A DNA stretch of 64,000 nt from Rhodosporidiobolus odoratus (GCA_034387635.1 JAOANU010000002.1:1674001-1738000), one strand, 5' to 3'; positions 30,879-43,808 are shown, counted from the stretch's first letter. Notes: generated by a model not told the origin, from the letters alone. Numbers and translations: made by a program.

Positions 30879-33827
30879 TTACTCCAGTCCATCCAACCAA
30901 CTCGCACCCCCACCCCCACCTCCTCCTTCCCCGTCCCGCCTACCTCTTCGAGACCGATCCCGACCGTTCTCCTCCCTCCACCTCTGACCCTCATTCCTCC
31001 TCTCCTTCCGCTCTTCTCTCCGATCCGGTCTTCCCCTGAATTCCCTCACCGGCCTCGCCCTCTCCCGCTTCTCCCGACCCTCATACCCACCTCTCACATC
31101 CCTATCCCTCCCTCCCTCCCGTCTTAGGTCGAAATGTGACCGCGACCGCAATCGCGACTGTGAAGACGATCGGCTCGGACGCTCCTCGCCCGCATGTTCG
31201 TCCGTTGCCGCTTTGAGTCCAGATGATGGTCTCCTTCCCCTCGCATCCACCCCAAACACGTCCCTCTCAACATCCCTGTCCGCCCAATCCTTCCTAGCCT
31301 TCTCGATCCACTTGTCCCTTCGTTCTCTCCTTCCAATTTTCCTTTCCCCTTCTTCCCCATCCCCTCCTTCGTGTTCCACCTTCTCCTCCTGCTCCCTTAC
31401 TTCTTCAGCCGCTCGCTGTCTCACCATCCTAGAAGTAACAAACTCCCTCCCCCTCTCCCTCAACCCCTTCCTCCTACCCTCCATCTCTGCATCAAACCCT
31501 CCTTTCTCCCTCCCTGACGCTCCAGCAAAGTTTCTCAACCGTCCCTCCCACTCTCCAAGCTTCTTCACTCCTTCTTCCCCTACAAGCGGAGTGAGATCGA
31601 ATTTGTCCACTGGAGCTCGGAGGAGTCGTTCGAGGACTTGGGTGAGAACGATGGCGAGGGCTGTGTCTTCAGCTCGAGGGGGCTTTGAAGTTGACGTCGA
31701 GGCTGAAGTCGAAGTTGCGGGTGGCCGGGCAAAGTTGGAGGGAGAAAAGGCAGACGTTGGAGGCGCAGACTCGGTCGCAGGCGACGAGGGAGAAGGGGGT
31801 GCTGAAAGGTCGAAAGGTCCCGAGACCACCTTCAATGCTTTCCAGACCAAACTCCGATCCCTGACTCCTAACGCGAGTCGCAACAAACTCGTCGCCGCTT
31901 GGGCATGTTCCTTCCTCGGTACCTCTCCCTTCCTCTCCCTCTCCCCACTCAGGGAAGGAGAAGGAGAAGGAGGGGTGGAAGAAGAACGGCGGCTCGAAGA
32001 ACCTTGAGAAGAGGAATGTTGAATGAGTTGGGAAAAGATGGGGAAAGAGCTGGTGAGGGCGGGGAGGGTGCCGATTTTTTGGAGAGAGTGGAGGGCGAGG
32101 GTGTAGCTTTGGACGGTGGGAGGGGAGGGGGAAGAGGGGGACGTGAGGTAGGTAATCATGGCTGAAGACGTGCGTGCGTTTGTCATCGTGGGGGGCATGT
32201 CAGCGTTACTACGTGGTCACGGAGCGCAGTAGCGAAAAGGGAGAGACGAAGCTCAGAGAAAGGTTTCGTGGGACTTACCTTCAACACCCTCGACATCTCC
32301 ACTCATCCCACAAGCCTTAATCACAACCTCCGCATTCTCCCTCGTCCCAACCTCCTTCTCCCACCCTCCTTCTTTCGACCCGAACCTCTCCTCAAAATCC
32401 CTGACCTGTTCCCACCACCCTCTAACCCACCCAACCTTACCCGCCCTCATAGCCACCTTCAAAACCACTCCAAAAGCCGCCGCATCGAGTCTTGCCAGTG
32501 GGGCTGCGAGATCAGCAGGGTAAGGAGGGGAGAGGGAGGAGAGTTGAGAGGGGGGAACGAAACCGAAGGTGGTTTGCGAGAGGGTTAGGGCGCGAGTCCA
32601 GAGAGGGGCGGGGAGGGGAGTGGAGGAGGGGACGGAGAGGAAGAGGGATAGGAGGAGAGTGGGGTGAGAGGGGTGGAGTAGGTAGGGAGAGGGAGTTTCG
32701 AGGGCAGGTGGAGCGGATAGAAGGTCGTCCCAGATTGAGAGGGCCGTGGTAAGGAGTTGGTGAGGGGCCGGCGGTGTCGGACCATCGTCTGAGTCGACGG
32801 ACTCTGCGACTGGTTGGGGAGAAGAAGAGGGCAAAGAGGGGGTTTGTAGAGCGGTTCGGAGGGCAGTCAACGCTAGAGTGTACGAGATACCTGTGCGTGC
32901 CAGAGGGTTGGGCGCAGCTCCGGGCGCAGAGGGTAGAGGCATGGACTGGAAGACGGTCATAAGTTGAGAGAGGATTTGCGAGGCTGAGGGCGAAGAGGCG
33001 GAAGACGCGAGGGCAAAACACGAAGAAAGGAAAGCGAGGTACTGATTTGTCGGATGCGAAGAGAGATGCGCCGGAGTATCGAGCCTTCCATCACTCGATC
33101 CTTCCCCTTCTTCCCCTACTTCGAACCCGAGATCCAAGTCCGCCTGCAGACCTGAACCATTCCGCGCGGCCGGCTTCTTGTCTCCTGCCTCTTCGTTCTC
33201 CGCCTCACTCAAAACCCGCGCACCGTGCACCCCCCATTGCTTCCAAACCGTCTCCACCTTGGCCCGAATCTCTGCGCTCACTTCCTTCGTCGCTTCTTTT
33301 CTCCCTCCCTTCTTCCCCTTATCTTCGAGCCTCCTGACCACTTTAGCCGCGCCAGCCAAGAATGTGCCGAAACTTCTCGCGCTCGGCCTCACCCCCCTCC
33401 GCTTCATCTCCATCCAAACCTCGTATGCTTTGCGGATTTTCCAACTTTCGCCCGATCCCGCCCCCGTGCCTTGTGGCAATGCGGAGGGTGGGAGGTTGAA
33501 CAAAGAGAGGAGGAGGACGTTCCAGGTCACTACCGTGGCGGCGGATTTGGGAGCCGAGGTGAGAAGGTTTAGAATGTGTGGGAGTTGGGTGTGCGAGGTC
33601 AAGTTGCGGCGGATAGTCGAGGCCAGGGCATACGAGTCGACAGGATCCTGAGCTGCGTCTGCAGGGGCGTTGTGGGGCGTTGAGCGAGAAGCGGCGCGGG
33701 TAACATGAGCCTTGAAGGAAGGTGCGGAGGTTGAGAAAGACGATGCGACGAGGGGACGGGCCAGAGGGAGAATAGGTCGTGCGAGTAGTAGAGTGCAGGC
33801 TAGTCGTGTTCTGACCAGCGGCAGCAT
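30879..33827 (-). CDS. Mitochondrial pentatricopeptide-like protein
   Basis: Exons 33827-32279 and 32161-30879 (943 residues). The intron begins GTAAGT, ends CTTCAG and joins GDVEGVE|AMITYL in phase. ATG 33827 gives MLPLVRTRLACTLLLARP..., an Arg/Leu/Ala-rich mitochondrial presequence followed by SSFSTSAPSF; an earlier in-frame ATG (34079) would overlap the divergent promoter. Helical repeats with PPR-like pattern are visible: VVTWNVLLLSLFN, AYEVWMEMKRRGVRPSARSF, then VQSYTLALHSLQKIGTLPAL in exon 2. The last 150 residues are Arg/Glu/Gly-rich (RNA-binding-like). The inferred role is organellar RNA processing or translation; the exact orthologue is not identified. Confidence 0.7.
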
Positions 33828-34115
33828 CTCGAGAGCAGTTCGACGGTAGCTGGATGAGACTGTTGATGTTACGGCGAGCTCAGTGAGTTGGAATCTACAG
33901 GTTCCCCTGAGGTAACAGCCGAGATGAGACATTGGTGATGCAGTTAATTCAGAAGAATACAAAAGTAAGAAGTAGTAGATTTGATCGGGTAATGTGAGCC
34001 GAATTATCGGACCGGGAAACGGGCGACCCGAAATGTGAGCGTCGCCCCCACTTCCCTTCCTCGCCTTGTCCTTCTCCATCTCTCACACACTAGACTCCCT
34101 GCAATACTCAGAACC
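33828..34115. promoter_or_regulatory. Divergent promoter between two mitochondrial genes
   Basis: 288 bp separate the two start codons. CT-rich leader sequence (TCTCCATCTCTCACACAC) precedes the plus-strand ATG. No specific operator is recognised. Confidence 0.45.
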
Positions 34116-37035
34116 ATGCCACCCCGCCCCACTCGTCAATCCGCAACCCGTCTCCTCCAATCCCTCCACCGCTCCCACTGCGGCTGTCCCATCTGCAGCC
34201 CTCAAACCCACAAGAACTCTCTCTCGGACGTCACAAACGCCTTTACCGCCTTGCGTACAGGCGGCAGAGCTCGTCACTATGCTACTCCCGTTGACGCCAA
34301 AGCTCCTCAGGGGGATTATGCGTTTGAGGTTGCGGCGAGTAATCTGAGGTTCGGGGAGGGGGTTACCAGGGTGCGTAGCGGCTTGTTATCTGTGCTTTGG
34401 TGCTGCGGCTTGGGGACAGGCGATGGGGAGCGGAAGGAAATGGGAGGTCAATTCACCGAAGAGACCCCCACTTCCAAGGTCTTTTCGCCGTTCGGCAGCG
34501 AGATGTCGCGCTGAGAATGTACTACGAGGGGTTGTGCTAGCCTTAAAGCGCCCTGGGTATGAATGCGATCCGTCTCCGCAGCTTGAATACCAGCGTGACA
34601 GCGACTGACAATTGCCTTTTCTCCCCACTTTCATGTATTGCTGTTCCTCTTCGGCCCTCGACCCCTCCCCTTCCCGGACGATCGGTACCTTCCCCCTTCT
34701 ACCGCCATTCCTCTGCACGCCATACACGAGTACAGGAAGTCGGACAAGACTTTGCCAACCAGAAAGCTCGCAAAGTCGGCGTCTTTACCGATTCCACCAT
34801 TGCCAAACTCTTGCCTATGCGCATGGCTCTTGAGAGTCTCGAAGACAATGGAGTCAAGTATGAGGTATTTGATCGGACTAGGGTTGAACCGAATGAGGAG
34901 TCGTGCGTTTTTTTCTTATCCCTTCCGATGCTTCTGACGGTCTTTCCTCGTTTGCTGACTTTGGGGGTTACCCAGGTGGCAAGAAGCCATCGCTTTCGCT
35001 AAGGAGCATGACTTTAGTCATTTCCTAGCGGTTGGAGGAGGCTCCGTCATTGATACTTGCGTTCGTCTTTCTCCCTCTGCCTCACTATGTTACCGCCGGC
35101 TGACTCCTCAACATCTTCTTTCCTCCTCATTCACCACACGTGGCTCTACCCTACCGCTTCCCCTTCGCTCCGCTTGGCAAATGATCTTCACCCCTCGCCC
35201 CGCGAGTAGAAAGTCGCCAACCTCTTCACCTGCTACCCCAACTCTGACCTCTACGATTTCATCAACGCCCCCATCGGCAAAGGTCTCCCTATCGAGAAGA
35301 CCCTTCGACCTCTGATTGCCGTGCCTACTACCGCAGGTACAGGGAGTGAGGTGCGTTTTCATTTCCCATTCGCTCCTCCTGTTTCTCCTCTTTCCGCCTT
35401 GAATGGAAATGCTGACTCGTCTTCGGCATGTAGACTACCGGCACAGCCATCGCCGACCTCCCTCACCTCTCCGCCAAAACCGGAATCGCGAATCGAGCTA
35501 TGCGTCCCCTTTTAGGGATTGTCGACCCGTTGAACACGGATTCTTGCCCGAGAGAGGTGCATATCTCGAGTGGGTTGGATGTGTTGTTTCAGTACGTCTC
35601 TCTCTCGTGCTGTGGACTGGGGAGGGACAGGGGGAGGTGCTGACTTTCTTTTTCCTGTAGCGCGCTTGAGTCCTACACCGCGATCCCTTACTACGAGAGG
35701 ACGCCGAGGCCGAGCAATCCGTTGCTACGACCTAGCTACCAGGGAAGCAAGTGAGCCAGCTTCACGCTACTCACCAGCTCCTCCATCTCTCCATCGCCGC
35801 TGTTCCCCCTTTTCCCTTGGGGTTTTGGTCCAGGTCCCAGCTGACAACTTCCCTTCTCATACCCTGGTCCTGACTTCCTGTGTTCTTGCAGTCCCATTTC
35901 GGACGTCTTTAGCTCCTGGGCTTTGCGACAAGTCGTTGAGCACCTCCCGCGAGTCGCAAAGAATCAAGACGACCGCGAAGCGAAAAGCCAGATGCTTCTC
36001 GCTTCCACTTTCGCGGGCATTGGGTTTGGTAACTTCATTCTCTGAACCGCCCCTGCTGCACTGGCTAATCGGAGATATACACAACTCACTGACGCCCCCG
36101 TTTCCTCCTGCTTTTCGTCTTCCTTCTTCTCCTTCCTTCGGCACTTCCTCGCGTTATGTATCTCTCCTTGATTCCGTCTCACTCGTGCCATGTCGGTCTG
36201 CTATCGCCCACGCAGGGAATGCGGGCGTGCACGTGCGTCAGCCTCGTCCTCGCCCGGGGTCTGGGGGTTCCTGCTTTCCTCGGCAACCAAGCTGAACTAA
36301 CCCTCTTCTGCCCGCTTAGCTGTGCCACGGAATCAGCTACGGCATCTCGTCGCTTAACTACTCCAAGGGTCGCTATCAACACCCCGGATACGAGGTCGAC
36401 CACCCGCTCATTCCGGTACATTTCGCTAGCTTTTCTTCCTTCCTCACTCTTCGCTTACTTTCATTCGATCGCCTGCTTCACAGCACGGTGTATCTGTAGC
36501 CATGTCGGCCCCAGCAGTCTTCCGCTTCACCGCTCCCTCAAACGTCCCCCGCCACCGCGAAATTGCCGACATCTTCGAAAGCCTCGCCCCCGACTCGCTC
36601 AAAGACAACATTAACCTCGCTCAACTCCCCGACTCCGACGTCGGCCAGGTCGTCTATGACCGGATTGCTCGATTCTTGGTGCAGGTTGACGTGCCGAGGG
36701 GGCTCAAGATGGTCGGGTACAAGGCGGGTGACGTGCCAGAATTGGTCAGGGGGGCATTGCCGCAACGCCGCGTACTCGATCTGGCTCGTGGGTCCTCGTT
36801 TTCTTCTTGTCTAACTCCTTGCTCGTGCTGACTGTCCGACCTGCGATAGCCGGGTTTGGCGACGGCGAGGCGGGAGAACTGTTGTCGGGGATCATTGAAG
36901 AGTCTCGTGCGTTCCCACCCCATCTCTTCCTAACGCGCCTCCTCTCTACTCTTCTGTCCTGCACCATTGATATCAGTCGCGAGTGAGCCTGTTTCGTCTT
37001 GTTCCGTCGCTGACGTCCCGTCTCTCTCCGTTTGA
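34116..37035 (+). CDS. Hydroxyacid-oxoacid transhydrogenase, mitochondrial (iron-type alcohol dehydrogenase, ADHFE1-like)
   Basis: Couples oxidation of a hydroxyacid such as 4-hydroxybutyrate to reduction of 2-oxoglutarate in mitochondria. Exons: 34116-34370, 34736-34902, 34976-35060, 35210-35350, 35434-35591, 35661-35750, 35892-36028, 36216-36232, 36320-36415, 36484-36787, 36850-36906, 36977-37035; 521 residues. The N-terminus ([20 protein letters not shown]) is a presequence. Family motifs: [72 protein letters not shown]; the His/Asp set binds Fe. Exon 8 is only 17 nt. The last exon (tail LASEPVSS...) is the least certain; reading through intron 11 would also end at 36985. Confidence 0.92.
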
Positions 37036-37385
37036 AACAGTTGAATTCTGATCTCTCTTCTTGAAGACCCGGTTCTCGAGTGTCAGTGCAAGTCTAGCCA
37101 TACATTTGTGACGTGTAATATAGGTTTGCTTCCCTCTATTGTCGTGCTGACTTGACGGAAGAGCTGGCCTTGACCTTCTCAACCCGGACACACAATGCCT
37201 CTCTTTCTCGCGTTGCACTACGTAAACGAGCTGTCGTGGGGTAGACGATACAACCTCTACAGCTCTTGAAGTACGGAAGCGAAGACGTGAAGTCCTTCTC
37301 ACACTTCGACCCTGATGGAAGCGTCGAAGGTGGACAAGCGGTGCACCTCCTTTTTTTCCTTCTCTTCCTTCTTCCGCTCTAAAAG

Positions 37386-37891
37386 TCATTCAAGCAATTC
37401 AAGATGGCTACATATCCTCCCCTAAACCCGCTCAAACCGGTCCCGCCGCCCTTGCCGCACTCTCCCGGATCCAACTCAATGTTCCGTCGCTCGTCGGTGA
37501 GTCTCCTCCTGCGCTACAACTTTCTGAGCCTTCGCTGATCAGCGACCTTGTGCGAGTATGACAGGTGCGACTGGCCCAGGTCTCGCTCCTCGCGTTCCTC
37601 AAGCTTCGACCTCGACTTCGACTTCGGCCTCGACTTCTCACGTTCCTCTTCCTCGTGAGTCCAGCTTCCCTTCTTTGCGTCCTCGCTTCCCCTGATGGAG
37701 CACTCGTATCTGCAGAACCTCCCGCACGAGACGATGAAGTTGAGATCGAGATTGTTGAAGCGGAAGCCGTGGCGGAACTTCAGCGTGCTGGGAAGGGAGT
37801 CCCCGAAGATGCTGGCTTCCCTACGGATACGGCCGTTGAGCTAGCGCGGCTCAAGGAGTATCTTATCAGCAGGCAGCAATCGGTAGTATAG
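37386..37891 (+). CDS. Small acidic protein of unknown function (3' exons)
   Basis: Three exons agree in phase: about 37386-37496, 37565-37654 and 37716-37891 (TAG), each bounded by GTGAGT donors and CAG acceptors. Reading: VIQAIQDGYISSPKPAQTGP, ALAALSRIQLNVPSLVG, a Ser/Thr-only linker (ASTSTSTSASTS), an acidic stretch (DDEVEIEIVEAEAVAELQ) and a helical tail ending RQQSVV. The first exon(s) must lie in 37036-37385 but were not fixed. No family recognised; the length suggests a subunit of a larger complex. Confidence 0.5.
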
Positions 37892-37973
37892 AGGGATTCC
37901 GGTACGTCGCATTGGCCCACCCCTTTCGCGACTCCTTTTACTGCCTTCCAGCTAGTACTGAGCGTCTACAGCT

Positions 37974-38445
37974 GACGCCGACTTCCACCTCTCGGTAGAA
38001 TTCGCCAAGATCGCTGCAGACACGGTCGTCGCCCTTCGCAATCGCGCCTACTCGCAGACGCAGCAACCTTTTTTTAGTGGAACCTGCCATGCTCTTCCTT
38101 CTCGACCAAGACAACCACGATGTCTGCGTCGCCGACCTTGTCAGCTCCTTCGACAAGGACACCAAGTGCTGGCTGCGCAAAGTCCGGGCGGCTTTGGCGA
38201 GCCACGGGCGCCTTCCCTTCCCCTCGATGATTCGCCTTCTCAAAACCAGCGTCGAACCCTATCTCACCCTCATTTACCTTACCATTGTCTCTCGCTGTGG
38301 CGACGAGTACGGTGGTATTCACATGATCCACAACCTCGCCAGCAGGATCGAAATACGCAGCAAGCAGTGCGAAGACCTTGTCTCTTCCCTTCACACCTCT
38401 CTTCTCCTGAAGACAGCGCTTCCAAGTTCCGCCTGCACAAGGTAA
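37974..38445 (+). CDS. Possible hypothetical gene fragment
   Basis: ADFHLSVEFAKIAADTVVAL (37974 on) and, after a TTTTTTTAG tract at 38067-38075 that could be an acceptor, MLFLLDQDNHDVCVADLVSS ... to TAA at 38443-38445. Both look protein-like, but frame linkage and start are unresolved. Could be a small gene, a pseudogene or chance. Confidence 0.25.
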
Positions 38446-39604
38446 GCATCCGGTTGAAAGTCATGGCCCGGACTTATTGAAAGTCCTCTGAACCGGGCTC
38501 TTTGACCAGCCAGCACAAGACACATAGGTGTGCCACTCTGGACCCTGCTTGGCAGTGTCAACCATGACCAAGCCTGCTGAAGACGCCGACAGGGGAATTC
38601 TCTTCTTGAGAAGGTCAGTAGTTTTTGGAGCTCGTCTCTGCGGCCGGAGCATTTGACTGAGCGTAGCCGACTCAACTCGATGGGGTCCGAAGCCGGGCTC
38701 CTAGGTAGAGAAAAGAGAAAGCAAGGAAGGTTGGTGAAGAGGGTGATCTGTCGTGGCCGGGGGAAAAGAAGAAGAGAAGTGTGAAACTGGCTGATGAGAC
38801 AATTGGCAGTTCCCCCCTTTCTAGGGAAACGACGTCGTCAACACGCGCCGTGCTTGCGCCGTGCATTCTCATAAGACGCTACGCACGCTCGCTGCCTCCT
38901 GCACCTCAGCTCGCACACATCAAAGCACCTACGCCCCTCATCCATCTCGCACTTAATCCCGTCGACCCCACTCCGCTCTTCCCTCGAGCCGAAGTAACCT
39001 ATCGCACCTCACCAGCTTGTCGCCTCGACTAACCGCCTTTGCAGCAGTCTGTAGCGTCTCTTAAGGTAAACAACACCTCTACAGCTCACTCGCGGCCTAC
39101 GTCGAAAGTAATCGGGATGACGCTCACTCCGTCCAAGGTCATTCCGGACGTCATGTCTGACTCCCGTGGACACTGAGGGGCAGGGACAACGTTGGGCATG
39201 TTGAAAGCGATGCACGGCGTGCGGTCTAGCTGCTTGGGAGTCGACAAGAGAGGCCGTGCGATGCCGTGCGAATATGATGGCCTTAGTCGACAGTACTACG
39301 CTGAATGTTTCGAGCTGCGTCGTTCGATACTTCCAAAAGCCCATCATACGTCCCGAGTCTCTCGAGAGCGTAGCCAGTCTGACCGGTTTCTTCCCCGCAG
39401 CCTCGCCTCTAGACCGTCTTCCTCCCACAAGAATCCTCGCCCACCATTCTTGCAACCCGCCGTTCCCAAAGCTCGCTCCGCTCCTCCCCTGAGGTAGCCA
39501 AGTCGACTACTCCTCCCCCGCTCCACATCGACGTCGACGCAGTCAACTCCAACTCGGATCCATCTCCTTCTTCCACCCGCCGGCCGCACAAGCACGACCG
39601 CACT
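38446..39604. other. Intergenic, no convincing gene
   Basis: Only short overlapping frames without splice support. The last roughly 150 bases are rich in CGACTCGACGTCGACG-type sequence and probably belong to the PTC1 leader. Confidence 0.4.
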
Positions 39605-41649
39605 ATGAGCGATCCGAACACCCAAACCACGGAGGAAACCCTGGCGGAAGGCATTGAGACCTACGGCAGGCTGAATCAGCACCCAAGGCTAGACGGGTCG
39701 GACGACCGGAACGAGCAGGGTGCAGGGTTTGAGGTTGGCGTCAGTGTCGACCGGAACAAGAAGTGCAGAAGGACAATGGAAGAGTACGGTGCAGCCACGA
39801 GTCATATTCGTGCTACCGAGGAGTACTGACTGTGTTACCATGGCGCAGCGCCCACGCTTTCATTTACGACTTTGGAGGCATTCGTGCGTTTTCCTCTGTT
39901 GCATCTGCCTTTTTCTCTTTGTCGCTCCTTCTGACAAGAGCCCTTCTAACCCCTACTACTCGATCTACAGGAGGACAAGGGTATTTTGCTATCTTTGACG
40001 GTCACGCCGGAAAGCACGCTGCAGAGTACTGCGGGGTCCACTTCCACGAGGTGCGCTTTTGCCCTCTTGATGTGACCTTCCACTACCGACACGGGCTCTA
40101 ACGATCGGGTCCCTTTTCACCATCGCCACTTCTCCTACATCTCCCACAAATCGCACAGCACCTCCTCGACAACCTTCGCAAAGCGCCCGCCACTCCCATA
40201 CCCGACCTCCTCAACAGTACCTTCCACCTCGTCGATACCAAGCTTTCCCAACTTGCCGCCAGCGAAAACACCCATTCAGGCTGCACTGCAGCGGTCGTCT
40301 TCCTCCGCCTCGAAGACGAAGCGGGTGAAGCAGTTGGCGATGCGGCTGGCGTGAGCGAGGCTGCGGGAGTGCAGGTCAAGGAAGGTCCGGTGCTAGGTCA
40401 CCCGGAAGGTGCGCTCAAAGCTGCGAGGGAAGGCGGGACGCCTCAAGTCAGCCCGCAAAGCGTGGAAGGGTTCGACGAAGTCAAGAATGGGGCTGACGCA
40501 GCAGCGGATGGAAACGGGGCCGCACCGAGCGGTACGAGCGCTAAGGACGTCAAGAGTAGGATCAAGAACATGTTGACGGGCAAGGACAAGTCGAGCGAGT
40601 TCACCGGGGATGTGTCGAGTTTGACGCCGGCTATGAGCGGGATGCAGGGTGTCAAGACGCCGGATGTGGAAGTCAAGGGTCCGGCAGAGGTCAAGAAGGC
40701 GGCGAAGAAGACGCTTTATACGGCGAATGTGGGAGACGCGAGGGCCGTCTTGTCGTACGCTCCTTGCTTCAGTCGATTCCCTCACCATCGGTTCACGGTG
40801 CCGCCTGCGATGCGTTGGCTGTGCACTTCGCTGACTGGTTTCTTCCCAACTCTGCCCGTTCATCTCTGCCATTCGCCTCCCGTCCTATCGATCATTTCCA
40901 CTCTGCCTCGCCACTACGCAGCCGCGGTGGCCGCGCCGTTCGCCTCACCTACGACCACAAAGGATCGGACGCGAAGGAAGCCAAGCGGATCTCCGATGCC
41001 GGTGGCTTTGTCCTGAACAACCGCGTCAACGGTACGTCCCTTTCTTCACTGCACCGACAATCAACAGCCGCGCTGACTACCCGCACCTAGGTGTCCTCGC
41101 TGTGACCCGATCACTTGGAGATTCCTCTATGAAGGAGTTTGTGGTGGGATCGCCGTTTACCACCGAGACGAGTCTTGGTCCGGGGGATGAATGGTTGATC
41201 GTTGCTTGTGACGGGGTGCGTCTGCTACTCGTTGCTTCTAAAGCTCTCAGGCGATGTCGGCGTAGGAAGCCGAGGCTGCTGTACGGGACGTGTACTGACC
41301 GACCTCGTTCCCTTCTTTTCAATCGCCCTCCCCTGCATCAACCCTCTTCATTCGCTCTTCGATTTCCTGCTGTCTTGCAATCTCCCATATACAGCTCTGG
41401 GACGTATGTGGCGATCAGGAGAGTATTGAGCTTATCAAGAACGCCCAGGACGCGCAGGAGGCGAGCCAGATTCTGCTGGATTACGCTCTGTCGTGCATTT
41501 CTCCTTTTCTTTTCTCTCCACCAGAAACCTCTTGGTCTTCACGTTCCCGCACTATCGTGCGCCGGATTGGCTGACTTTCGTCACCGCCATTTTGCAGGAG
41601 CTTCTCGACGGACAACCTCTCCATCCTTTGCGTCAAACTCGACTCATAG
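39605..41649 (+). CDS. PTC1: PP2C-type Ser/Thr phosphatase, Ptc1-like
   Basis: Mg/Mn-dependent protein phosphatase; Ptc1 orthologues dampen HOG/MAPK stress signalling. Eight exons: 39605-39783, 39849-39883, 39971-40050, 40159-40754, 40922-41031, 41091-41215, 41395-41492, 41598-41649; 424 residues, all phases consistent. PP2C motifs in order: [16 protein letters not shown] (residues ~46-60, N-terminal Ptc1 signature), [10 protein letters not shown] (metal-binding D81, G82), [11 protein letters not shown] (~137), [14 protein letters not shown] (~284), [29 protein letters not shown] near the end. A ~125-residue low-complexity insert separates SGCTAAV from the NVGDAR strand, where Ptc1 proteins normally have a short loop. 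Confidence 0.93.
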
Positions 41650-43808
41650 TCTCCCACGACCTACATTCATCCAGCACCGCCAGACATACCATACCACTGA
41701 TCTTGCACAGCTGCAACTCTTTCTCTCGCCGTTGGCTGTCTTCCATCTTCACAACCTGTGTTCTTTTCCCATCCGGTCGTGGGTTCTGTTCTTTGGTGTA
41801 CCCCTCCTTCCTTCTCACCGTGTGTACAAACTACGAGCATGCAAACAAGAGAAGAGTACCGCGGTGACAGCTTCCAGTGCCGCACGGTGTGAGCGAGCAA
41901 TGCATTGCAAACTTGCGAGAGTAGCATTGACTTCCACTTCATCCCAGCTATCTACCATGTTACGCTGTACGGGTTTGCAGGTCAGGGCCACAGCATTAGC
42001 TGTGCGAGCCAACGAGAAGCGCTTGGCCAGCAGATACATCCCTTCCTCGCCGACCTCATTCCCCACTTCGCAACCGACCGTCCCACCTCGCGCCCTTACT
42101 CGCTAATGCTGCTACTGCCGCGCGCGTCTATGGCCATGGTCCGATGGTCCTCATACGTGCCCTAGACGGGACCTCACTATCAGTAATCCGCCGCACGTCG
42201 AGTTCGAGGGAGGGTAGACATACTTAAAGTTGTTCGTCGACATCTGCTGACCGACAGAGGCGACTGCTTGAATGGAGACGCCGTCTCGGGACTAGAGAGG
42301 TAGCTTACTGTAGACCTACGGTTACTATACGGCGCTCAGCCGTTGAAGAAGGGATGTTCATGTCGGGGATGGTCGAGGACGCGGTGGGAGAGGAAGTATT
42401 GGCGACGGTGCGCAAACGCCCTGTCGCAGCGCGGAGTCCGCTGAGTAACTCACTCTGAACATCGGAGTAGACTCGTACAAGCCATACGACATCTGGAGTG
42501 ACCGGAACAACCTGCTTTCCTCTGCTCCGCCAGAATCTGCTTTTGAACCGATTCATGCTTCTCTTCAGTTCAATGAACATGGAACTTCAGCTCGCGCTGC
42601 GCCTGATTTCACTGTCCCGCGCTGCACGGCGTCTTCACCTGTCCTTCCTCCTCAGCCCCAATACCGCTGTGCCATGTCACTGTTTCTTCGTTTCTACACC
42701 CGCTTTCAGCTCTCCGCCCTGACACCAATCGGCTCACAAGTCGACACTCATTCCGAACATAGACTCCGGCTCTTCCCGCAGCCCCACTTTCGCCACTCCG
42801 AGCCTTTACCCTGGCCTCCCTTCCCGACTCGCATTTCTCTGTCCACATCTTTCGCTTTGAAGACCTCCCTCCGCCTTATCGTGGCTTCCTACAAGTATCA
42901 ACGTGGCTTCGCCCACTTCCAGTACCACACTTGCTGCTCCCTCGGGCGGCCCGCGAGCGAGGTCTCGCACTCAATGCACGGCTGGCGATGCGGCCGCAGG
43001 GGAGGGATCGGAAGGACGAGGTGGACCGGCGAGGTGGACCGGTCGGCTAGAGAGCTCGGGCGTAGCAGTGAGATACAAACACACCGTCATCATGCCCTCC
43101 TTTGCACCCTACAACTGCGTCTACGTCGTCGAGAGAGGATCAACGACCCGGACCTTCTCAGCCAGGTCTGATGGGAAATCACTTTTCAGATCATCAGCTT
43201 CGCGGCAGAATACTGCTCGACATGTTCTACAAAGTTTGCGACTAATTCTGCAGATATCTCTGACAGGTACATGGGCAGCCACGGAGAATGGACCGCCATG
43301 CCCCTTTTCCCTCCTTTTCTCCGAAATTTTCTTTCGACCTCGCCAGCCCGTAAGCAATCTGGCTAGTCCGATGGTCATCAGTCCGATTCGGGGTCCCGCG
43401 ACGTACGTAGGAAGGTCGAGCAACCTTTGTGGCTCGGCGGCGCCTTTACATTTTCCAGCTCGCTTTTATTTTTCCCCTTCTCCTCCAACGCCGGTCATGC
43501 CATCTCTTCTCACACTACGGCCTTGCACGGCGATATACCGAGTCTACTGAGGAGGAACGCAAACGCTCACATTCCCTCAGCCTCGATTCAGGCTCGGATT
43601 CCTCGATCAGGCTGATTCGACATTCTCAAGTTCACGTCCTCATCTCCGCTTCTCTCTTCCTCCTCTCTTTTCTCCTCCGTCTCCCCCTTTAGAAGATATA
43701 CTGTACTCCCACTACGAGTATACCCACGTCGACACCTACCCACACTATCACAATCTACGCTACTCTCGCTTCTCTCAACCTCATCCTCCCTTTCGCTCAC
43801 TCTCTACC
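41650..43808. other. Gene-poor stretch, no convincing gene
   Basis: Open frames exist on both strands (for example near 42903-43550 on +) but lack family similarity, start context or splice support. The 3' part (43480-43808) is CT-rich with an AGATATACTGTA box at 43693-43704, a plausible promoter and leader for the next gene. Confidence 0.45.

Noticed and set aside
36977..37389. 138-codon minus frame downstream of the transhydrogenase
   Set aside because: Overlaps the 3' end of a well-supported plus-strand gene, with no motif and an Arg/Ser-rich shadow composition.
42903..43550. 215-codon plus frame, possible gene
   Set aside because: No start context, no splice support, composition like random CT-rich sequence and no recognisable motif.
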